Origin: Winogradskyella luteola
GTDB lineage: Bacteria > Bacteroidota > Bacteroidia > Flavobacteriales > Flavobacteriaceae
DNA length: 64,000 nt
NCBI RefSeq assembly: GCF_019203985.1
Contig: NZ_JAGSPD010000006.1
Location: 208,952-272,951 of the forward strand
Reading direction: 5' to 3'
The notes beneath the pieces are model-generated. The model saw only the letters and a program-made list of their open reading frames with translations, searched no databases and was not told the DNA's origin. Of the stretch, positions 57,502 through 64,000 are shown piece after piece. A program made the position numbers and the translations under genes. Numbering within the stretch: the first letter of the stretch is position 1; the number at the start of each line of letters is the position of its first letter.

Positions 57502-58236
57502 TTATTTAAAATAAGACAACAAATCAGACTTTTTTGAAGCAGATACCATAATCTCTTTACCATTGCTCAACACCACGCTACCTCCCTTGCCTTTCTTATA
57601 TTTAACAACTTCGTTGACATTAACCAAATAGCTTTTATGCACTCTAGCAAAATTAGCATCCTTTAAGCTTTCTTCTATGTATTTTAATGTCTTACTAACT
57701 AATTTCTTTTTATTATTGTTTAGATGGATCTCGGTATAATTATCGTCTGCTTTACAGTACATTATATCCGCGGTTTCCAAAATCTCAAAACCATCTTGTT
57801 GCGGTATGGTAATTTTGCCATTCACCGAATTTGTTTTTGGCACCAAAACCTGATCCTGCAAGGCATCTTCCTTGGCTCTAATCTCTGTGACATAATCCAC
57901 AGCTTTTATCAATTCATCAATAGAAATGGGCTTCATTAAGTAATAAGATGCGTGAGCATTTAGAGCTTCAATGGCATAATGGTTGTAGGCAGTTACAAAT
58001 ATAGTTTCAAAATTAATATCGCCTACTTTGTCTAATAAATCAAAAGCATTTCCATAAGGCATTTCTACATCTAGAAACACCACATCTAAATCGTTATTCC
58101 TTATCTGTACAAGTGCATCATCTACATTGGCAGCTTCACCAACAATCGAAATATTTGGACAGTATTTAGTGAGATAATTTCTTAAAATCTCTCTACTTTT
58201 TTCTTCATCTTCAACTAATATGGCGTTTAATTTCAT
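57502..58236 (-). CDS. LytTR-family response regulator
   Basis: 244 residues. Receiver domain with Asp10/Glu11, phosphoacceptor Asp56 (VVFLDVEMP), Thr in VTAYN and the Lys of LMKPIS, followed by a LytTR DNA-binding domain (about 140-244; ADIMYCKADDNYTEIHL, FARVHKSYLVNVNEVVKYKKGKGG). It is the partner of the histidine kinase at 58319-60490, 82 bp upstream. Phosphorylation should promote dimer binding to paired LytTR sites. Confidence 0.94.
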   Translation of the reverse strand: MKLNAILVEDEEKSREILRNYLTKYCPNISIVGEAANVDDALVQIRNNDLDVVFLDVEMPYGNAFDLLDKVGDINFETIFVTAYNHYAIEALNAHASYYLMKPISIDELIKAVDYVTEIRAKEDALQDQVLVPKTNSVNGKITIPQQDGFEILETADIMYCKADDNYTEIHLNNNKKKLVSKTLKYIEESLKDANFARVHKSYLVNVNEVVKYKKGKGGSVVLSNGKEIMVSASKKSDLLSYFK

Positions 58237-58318
58237 AATCTATTTCCCAAAAAGGCAGGAATTTTTTAGTTAAACTTCTATTTATAATAGCACTTTGACT
58301 GCGCTCAATATTACAGTT

Positions 58319-60490
58319 CTAATCTTTTTTTAATGTTACAACAACTCTGGTACCTGTATCCTCCATATTCTGATAATCCTCGATAGTCACGTCAACTTTA
58401 TCTTTATACATCTCATTTAAAATAGCAACCCGTTTCTTAATATTATTCATGCCTTTAGAGTTCTGCTTTTTTTGGTTTGCTGTTTTTAAGGCTTTAGAAC
58501 GTTCTCTACCAATACCATCATCAGTTATGGCAATAGTTATTTCATCTTTAGACTTCGGCTGTATGGCAATATTTAGGTGGCCTTTTTCAGTTTTATAGCG
58601 CAAGCCATGCCAAACAGCATTTTCTATATATGGTTGTAATAACATTGGTGGTATCTGAAATTCTTCGACATTTATAGTGTCATCAACATCAATAGAATAA
58701 TCAAACTTATCCTGAAACCTAAAATGCTCTAGTTTAGTATATAAGTCTAGTAATTCAATTTCTTTTTTTAAAGGAATAAAATCCTCTTCACTATTCTCTA
58801 AAACCAAACGCATTAGGCGAGAGAAATCAGATAAATACTTATTGGCAGTACGTTCGTCGTTAGTAGCTATAAAACTATTTACAGAGTTTAGCGCATTAAA
58901 AATAAAATGTGGATTCATCTGACTTCTCAAGGACTTTAATGCCAATAAATTATTTGCTAAGCGTTGTTGCTTTATGTATTTAAACATTAAGTAACCCGTA
59001 ATCAATAATAAAATCAGACCACCAACAAGCGAATAAATGATAAGTTGTTGACGTTTATTACGTTCTTGTGTGAGTTCGTAAGTGCTTCGAGATAGTGCTC
59101 TATCACTTTCTAAGGAGGTTATTCTATTTTGTTGTTCTGCCAAATTTCTACTAAAGCGTGCAACTTGAGACAGTTCTTGTACTTTTTTAGCATAAGCCAA
59201 ATCAACAGTTTTTTTGTATTCATTTAACCATTTTAAGCCCTCCTTTGCATTACCAGCATCTATCAGTGCCTCAGAAAGCTTTCGTGTGGCATCTTTTTTT
59301 ACATCTAAATCCCCTTTCTTTTCAGATTCTTCTATACTCTTTTTAAACGATGGGATAGCATTTTCAAGATCGTTATTTAACAAATAGGCATTGCCTAACT
59401 TATAGTTTTGTTTCTGCGATGTCAAAGCACTTTCGTTAGGTATGATTGAGTCTTTTTCTATGTCTTCAATACTCTCAATAGCCTGTTTTCTTAATACAAT
59501 TTCACTTTCGTAATCTTGATTCTCGCTATTAAATTCTGCTACTTTTACTTGCTCTTCAACAGCTCGTTTTTTGTTTTCTCTGCTCGCTAAATCTAAAGAA
59601 TTATTAAAAAAACCTTTAGCCTTATTCACTTCTCCTTTTTCATTATAGGCTTGGGCAATTTTAGAATTAAAATCTGTTACCTTAGGTGCTATTAAATGCT
59701 CTTTAGCAATTTTTAGTCCTTTTTCATAAGACATGATGGCTTTTGGTATATCATCTATTTTTAGATGAACATCACCTATACCCTCGTACAAAACTGTTTT
59801 GTCATAATTAGATAAATCTTTTTCATTAAGATTTTGATGTGTTGAAAGACTTTTTGAATAGTCACCATTATTAAAATACGCTTTTGCCAATTTTAATGTA
59901 GCTGAAGGTTTTTTAGCATTCTGAATACTGATCTTATAGGCTGAAATAGCAAGGTCGTATTGTTTCCAATACATATAAATATCACCCAGTAGCTCATGTG
60001 CTTCTGCACTTTGGTACGAGGAAATATCTATATTTAAGGCATCACCGATAAATTTTATACTTTTCTCTGCATCGGTTTTTAAATACGTATCTGCAGAGTC
60101 TATCATTTTATTAAAGTTCTTTGTATTAATATCAACCTTAGATCGTCTCCCTTTTTGTTCGTCTATAACTTCAATAGTGATACGTTCATTTGTTTTTATG
60201 ATGTAGTAAATAGGTTCAAAATCACTGTGTCGTACAATCAGTTCGTCACCTATTTTAGCTTGGATATTAAATGTGCCGTCAATAGCTGTTCTTGTGTATT
60301 TTCCTCCATTAATAAATATTTCTACATCTCTAAAAGGTTCGTGAGTAGATTTATCGTATACAGATCCTCTTATGGTAAACAGTCGCTCATCATTAAAATT
60401 TTCAATCCCTTTGTTTTGTCCAAAGCTGTATAAGCCGAGAATGGAAAAAAATACAATTAATATGTGTGTTCTATAAGGTTTCACTAACAC
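58319..60490 (-). CDS. LytS-type sensor histidine kinase with TPR periplasmic domain
   Basis: 723 residues. A signal peptide (about 1-24) precedes a carboxypeptidase-regulatory-like domain (about 35-105, IRGSVYDKSTHEPF), then TPR repeats (about 130-430; EAHELLGDIYMYWKQYDLAISAY and SYEKGLKIAKEHL), a membrane helix (about 487-505, LIIYSLVGGLILLLITGYLMF region) and a HisKA_7/LytS kinase core (SQMNPHFIFNALNSV, His528; N-box QPYIENAVWHGL; G-box TDDGIG). It detects an envelope signal through the TPR part and phosphorylates the LytTR regulator. The 213-bp divergent spacer to the SIMPL gene holds an inverted repeat. Confidence 0.92.
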   Translation of the reverse strand: MLVKPYRTHILIVFFSILGLYSFGQNKGIENFNDERLFTIRGSVYDKSTHEPFRDVEIFINGGKYTRTAIDGTFNIQAKIGDELIVRHSDFEPIYYIIKTNERITIEVIDEQKGRRSKVDINTKNFNKMIDSADTYLKTDAEKSIKFIGDALNIDISSYQSAEAHELLGDIYMYWKQYDLAISAYKISIQNAKKPSATLKLAKAYFNNGDYSKSLSTHQNLNEKDLSNYDKTVLYEGIGDVHLKIDDIPKAIMSYEKGLKIAKEHLIAPKVTDFNSKIAQAYNEKGEVNKAKGFFNNSLDLASRENKKRAVEEQVKVAEFNSENQDYESEIVLRKQAIESIEDIEKDSIIPNESALTSQKQNYKLGNAYLLNNDLENAIPSFKKSIEESEKKGDLDVKKDATRKLSEALIDAGNAKEGLKWLNEYKKTVDLAYAKKVQELSQVARFSRNLAEQQNRITSLESDRALSRSTYELTQERNKRQQLIIYSLVGGLILLLITGYLMFKYIKQQRLANNLLALKSLRSQMNPHFIFNALNSVNSFIATNDERTANKYLSDFSRLMRLVLENSEEDFIPLKKEIELLDLYTKLEHFRFQDKFDYSIDVDDTINVEEFQIPPMLLQPYIENAVWHGLRYKTEKGHLNIAIQPKSKDEITIAITDDGIGRERSKALKTANQKKQNSKGMNNIKKRVAILNEMYKDKVDVTIEDYQNMEDTGTRVVVTLKKD

Positions 60491-60703
60491 TAAATTTATT
60501 AGTTGGACTAAACTTACATACTTTATTTGGTTTCAAAAAATGGCATCGATAAAATTGAAAGCTTTTAGACTGCCAAATAGTAGCATTGACTAAAAGCAAG
60601 GTATACTTTACGCATCAAAACCTACACTTTACTCATTCTTGATTTTTATTAAAGTTTTTTCGACAGAACTTTATGGCATCATTAATCAAAAACATAAATC
60701 AGA

Positions 60704-61729
60704 ATGAAAAAAAGTAATTTAGCTTCCATGCTATTATTATTCTTTTGTAGTGTACTAATTGCACAGCATAAAGGAAACTATAATCAAATCACTCCAGAAA
60801 TTTCTAGACAAAACATTCTTACTTCTGGTAATGCAACTATTTACAATCCCACGGTACAACAACAAATCAATAAAACTTTGCATCCAAGTAATGTGCTAAC
60901 TATTGATGTAAAAGCACTTCAAAATGTTAGTGCTACCACATATACCGCAATATTCAATGTATCCCAAATAGGTTCTACTGCAGAAAAAACTAATGCCTTA
61001 ATGAAACAACGTATAGATAGTATTAAAATACAATTGAATGCTAAAGGTATTACGCATAAAGATTTTGCGATTGATGTAATATCATTTGTACCCGTTTATG
61101 AAGTTGAAGTCACCAAAAAGCTATTCAGTAAAACATATACCGAAGTTCCGAAGGGTTTTGAGTTGCAACAAAACATTCACATTCAATTTACCAAAACAAA
61201 TCAATTTGAGAGTATTCTTGAAGCTTGTGCAAAAAGCGAAGTTTATAATTTGGTTAAGGTTGATTATTTTATTGAAAATATTCAGACAGTTTACAAAAAC
61301 CTTCAAGATAAATTATTGAGCCTTATTGAAAATAAAAAAGCATACTACGCTTCTTTAGGTTTTGACTTATCGCAATACGACGTCGCAATAGCAGATGACA
61401 AGTACTGTTATTTCCCTAAAGATTTCTATCAAAGTTACCAAGCCTATAACAGCGTGTCTTTTGATGTTTTAAAAAAAGGTAAAGCTATCACTACGGCAAA
61501 AAAACAAACGTCATATTACTACCAACCACTAACCTATGAACGCTATGATGTGGTTATTAACCCATCAATATTAGACCCTGTTGTACAAATAGGAATGAAT
61601 ATAAAGTTGGTGTTGACCCCAAAACCTGAAGAGGTAAAAGAAAAACCAATTACAAAAACAGAAATTAAACACAAATACTACGTCATTTCACCAAACGGTA
61701 CCATTGATGTAAAAGAATTAAAAATGTAA
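60704..61729 (+). CDS. SIMPL/DUF541-domain exported protein
   Basis: 341 residues with a signal peptide (about 1-20, VLIAQ). The SIMPL fold (DUF541/LpqX-like) shows as VLTIDVKALQNVSATTYTAIF and KQRIDSIKIQLNAKGI, with a duplicated later part (YERYDVVINPSILDPVVQIGMNIKL). The end KHKYYVISPNGTIDVKELKM carries a charged stretch before it. Function unknown; SIMPL proteins are periplasmic. The VWA gene follows 38 bp later in the same direction. Confidence 0.75.
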   Translation: MKKSNLASMLLLFFCSVLIAQHKGNYNQITPEISRQNILTSGNATIYNPTVQQQINKTLHPSNVLTIDVKALQNVSATTYTAIFNVSQIGSTAEKTNALMKQRIDSIKIQLNAKGITHKDFAIDVISFVPVYEVEVTKKLFSKTYTEVPKGFELQQNIHIQFTKTNQFESILEACAKSEVYNLVKVDYFIENIQTVYKNLQDKLLSLIENKKAYYASLGFDLSQYDVAIADDKYCYFPKDFYQSYQAYNSVSFDVLKKGKAITTAKKQTSYYYQPLTYERYDVVINPSILDPVVQIGMNIKLVLTPKPEEVKEKPITKTEIKHKYYVISPNGTIDVKELKM

Positions 61730-61767
61730 AACTGAGCACTGTCTAAGTGCATAAATAATAGTTAGTT

Positions 61768-62937
61768 ATGAAAAAAAATGTATTTAAAATCACAATTATT
61801 GCATTATGCTTGGCAACAGCTACAGCTTGTAATGCAAATTCGAAGAGTAAAAACCAGAATTCATCGATTGTAGAAACAAAACTCGAAACTAAATTAAACA
61901 CAAAGAACCCAGAAATTAAAGTGGCACTTTTATTAGACACAAGCAATAGTATGGACGGTCTTATTGATCAAGCTAAAGCACAGCTTTGGGAAATTGTAAA
62001 TGAACTGTCCTATGCAAAATGTGAAGAAAAAAGCCCCAATCTTAAAATTGCTCTTTACGAATACGGTAATGATAATCTCAATGCAGATGAAGGCTATTTA
62101 AGACAAGTCATCGCATTCAGTGACGATTTAGATGAAATCTCTAAAGCTTTATTCTCATTAACAACAAATGGAGGAAACGAATACTGCGGAAAAGTCCTTA
62201 AAACAGCATTGAACCAATTAGATTGGGGAGATAATAAAGATGATCTAAAGCTTATTTTTATAGCAGGAAATGAGCCTTACACCCAAGGGCAAGTAAATTA
62301 TAAAGAGGCTTCAAAATTAGCACATCAAAATGATGTTACTGTAAACACTATTTTTTGTGGTGATTATAACCAAGGTATATCAAGCTATTGGAAAGATGGT
62401 GCAGATTTAACTCATGGAGACTATATGGCAATAAACCATAATAAAGCAACCGTACATATTGCGTCTCCTTATGATGACAAAATTTTAGAATTAAACGAAA
62501 AGCTCAATAAAACTTATGTCGCATATGGAAAAACAGGTAGAGCAAAAATGGAACTTCAAGCCGAACAAGATTCTAATGCTAGAGGGTATAATAAGGCAAA
62601 TGCTGTGAGCAGAACCGTAAGTAAAAGTTCTAGGTTGTATAAAAACAGTTCTTGGGATTTAGTAGATGCTGAAAAAGAAGACAATTTTTCCTACGATGAT
62701 TTAAAAGAAGAAGAACTTCCTAAAGAACTAAAAGGAAAATCTAAAGATGAAATTAAATCCTATATCGAAAAGAAGCGAAAAGAGAGGGGAAAGTTTCAAC
62801 AAGCTATTGCAGAATTAAATATAAAGCGTCGTGATTATATTTCAAAAAAATCAGCAGATAAATCTAACGGTCTTGAAAATGCTATGGTAAAAGCCATAAA
62901 AACACAAGCCCTACAGAAAAATTATAAATGGGAATAG
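61768..62937 (+). CDS. VWA-domain lipoprotein
   Basis: 389 residues with a lipoprotein signal (ATATAC, Cys21). The von Willebrand A domain (about 50-235) has a full MIDAS motif, DTSNS (Asp57, Ser59, Ser61), plus later TNGGNEYCG and FIAGNEPY, so it should bind a metal ion and a protein partner. The C-terminal part (about 270-389) is helical and charged (ELPKELKGKSKDEIKSYIEKKRKERGK). Its partner is unknown; the upstream SIMPL protein is a candidate by cotranscription. It ends at a bidirectional terminator. Confidence 0.8.
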   Translation: MKKNVFKITIIALCLATATACNANSKSKNQNSSIVETKLETKLNTKNPEIKVALLLDTSNSMDGLIDQAKAQLWEIVNELSYAKCEEKSPNLKIALYEYGNDNLNADEGYLRQVIAFSDDLDEISKALFSLTTNGGNEYCGKVLKTALNQLDWGDNKDDLKLIFIAGNEPYTQGQVNYKEASKLAHQNDVTVNTIFCGDYNQGISSYWKDGADLTHGDYMAINHNKATVHIASPYDDKILELNEKLNKTYVAYGKTGRAKMELQAEQDSNARGYNKANAVSRTVSKSSRLYKNSSWDLVDAEKEDNFSYDDLKEEELPKELKGKSKDEIKSYIEKKRKERGKFQQAIAELNIKRRDYISKKSADKSNGLENAMVKAIKTQALQKNYKWE

Positions 62938-62945
62938 TACAAAAT

Positions 62946-62975
62946 AAAAGGCTCGATTTTAAAATCGAGCCTTTT
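62946..62975. terminator. Bidirectional terminator between the VWA gene and porP
   Basis: A 30-bp perfect palindrome AAAAGGCTCGATTTTAAAATCGAGCCTTTT, here given as halves of 15 bp: AAAAGGCTCGATTTT and AAAATCGAGCCTTTT. The strong stem and T-run on each side should end both converging transcripts. Confidence 0.9.
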
Positions 62976-62980
62976 GTTTA

Positions 62981-63991
62981 TTAGTTTATTGCTGGACAAT
63001 TACATTCATATTTCTCTCTTCTACAATTAAAATTATAGCCCAAAGTAATTTGATGAAAACCTCCAGTATTAAAATTAACAGTATTAGCTTGATAAGAATA
63101 TGTGTAAGCAAATACAAAATTGTTATAATCTACACCCACAAAGGGAGTAAAATACTGTAGTTTTTGGCTACTTGTACCAGAGCCATCAACAAATTCAGCA
63201 CCATCTAAGCTTCTTCTATAAGATAAGCCTCCCCAAACTTTACCAAAGTCCATTTCACGATATACTTTAGCATTAATATCAATGGATGATTCCTCTGTTG
63301 CATCTCTATACATATACATTATTGAAGGTTCGTAGCTCCAATCGCTTCCAAATTTGCTAAAAGTATAACCCATAGAAGCTAAATAGGTACGTAGATTATC
63401 AAACTCAAAACCTTGGTCATTAAAATTTATACCTTCGTTTGCCAAAATATTCTTAGCCGTAAAATGTGCATAAAAATCTAGAAAATGGTAAGAAAATCCA
63501 AAATCAATATTAAAATTTGTAGCACTTTGCTCAATACCTGCAATAGCCTGATCAAATTCGCCAGGTGCTAGAAAATCGGTTTCATCTAATTTATATTGCA
63601 GAAAACCTGCACTTAAACCAAATGATAACATATTCAAATCAATCTCATTTCTTGAGAACATTAAATGATAGGCAAAGGTAGCATATCCACCCACTGTAGA
63701 ATGGTAACCATTGGCATCATTAAATAAAATACCCCCTACTCCAACCGGAGAATCTCCAATTCTACCGTTAACACTTAACGTTTGTAGACTTGGTGCGTCA
63801 TCAACACCAAACCATTGCTGTCTGGCTGTAAGTCGTACTTTAGCACAATTTGCAACACCTGCCATGGATGGATGTATTAAATAATAATTATCAGTCAAAT
63901 AATCTGAATAAATTGGTACTCCTTCTTGTGCAAAACTAAAATTTGCTACTAATGCAGTAAATGCTACTAAACAAAACTTTTTTAATCTCAT
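62981..63991 (-). CDS. PorP/SprF-family type IX secretion outer-membrane protein
   Basis: 336 residues with a signal peptide (about 1-22, NFSFAQ). The family core is clear: PIYSDYLTDNYYLIHPSMAGV, LTARQQWFGV, VGVGGILFNDANGYHSTVGGYATFAYHL blocks, and a beta-barrel ending GFHQITLGYNFNCRREKYECNCPAIN. PorP/SprF proteins anchor or present gliding adhesins and other type IX cargo, usually encoded beside a large repeat-containing partner gene; that gene would lie beyond the right edge. The start ATG is at 63991. Confidence 0.9.
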   Translation of the reverse strand: MRLKKFCLVAFTALVANFSFAQEGVPIYSDYLTDNYYLIHPSMAGVANCAKVRLTARQQWFGVDDAPSLQTLSVNGRIGDSPVGVGGILFNDANGYHSTVGGYATFAYHLMFSRNEIDLNMLSFGLSAGFLQYKLDETDFLAPGEFDQAIAGIEQSATNFNIDFGFSYHFLDFYAHFTAKNILANEGINFNDQGFEFDNLRTYLASMGYTFSKFGSDWSYEPSIMYMYRDATEESSIDINAKVYREMDFGKVWGGLSYRRSLDGAEFVDGSGTSSQKLQYFTPFVGVDYNNFVFAYTYSYQANTVNFNTGGFHQITLGYNFNCRREKYECNCPAIN

Positions 63992-64000
63992 AATAAATTC

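Noticed and set aside
1..64000. CRISPR array, insertion sequence or integrase
   Set aside because: No regularly spaced repeats and no transposase or recombinase motifs were seen in any frame.

Overview
The window is low-GC chromosomal DNA from a member of the Bacteroidota, most likely a marine Flavobacteriaceae. Supporting signs are a SusC/SusD pair, PorG and PorP/SprF type IX secretion proteins, a short 287-residue housekeeping sigma factor, a FolK-deoxynucleoside kinase fusion, and promoters of the TTG / TAnnTTTG type instead of -35/-10 boxes. Protein names are recognised from motifs and general family knowledge; no database search was run.

Positions 1-19135 (all minus strand) form a polysaccharide utilisation locus that continues past the left edge. 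The core operon reads susC, susD, a lipoprotein joining a glycerophosphodiester phosphodiesterase domain to a GH16 glucanase, an endonuclease/exonuclease/phosphatase-family lipoprotein and a GH3 beta-glucosidase. It is flanked by two paralogous membrane-spanning regulators (beta-propeller sensor, Y_Y_Y domain, one membrane helix, LuxR-type helix-turn-helix). At the left edge is a clan GH-A glycosidase fused to what looks like an outer-membrane beta-barrel. The enzyme set suggests a beta-1,3-glucan-type substrate.

Positions 19263-26646 hold a glycerol operon (glpD, glpK, glpF, minus strand) and, divergently, a GlpR-like DeoR repressor followed by a secreted sulfatase and a formylglycine-generating enzyme. 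The glpD-glpR spacer carries 10-bp-period TTTCG repeats. The nearby GDPD domain and phosphatase-fold protein raise the possibility that the PUL handles a glucan with glycerophosphoryl groups and that the released glycerol feeds this operon.

Positions 26748-47309 are mostly housekeeping: tRNA-Leu and tRNA-Gly, mutS, two RNA/small-molecule methyltransferase genes, folK-dNK, a VUT-family transporter, an AsmA-like protein, rpoD, rpsU, a LysE-type exporter, a GH3-family acyl-adenylate enzyme, a PD40 protein, clpX, clpP, tig and small membrane or hydrolase genes.

Positions 47306-64000 hold pdxJ, a CBS protein, nadK, the envelope cluster porG-uppS-bamA-skp-skp-murI, a gamma carbonic anhydrase, a LytS/LytTR two-component pair, a SIMPL protein, a VWA lipoprotein and a PorP/SprF protein. 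Several palindromic intergenic repeats of a kind common in flavobacterial genomes are scattered through 29-45 kb.
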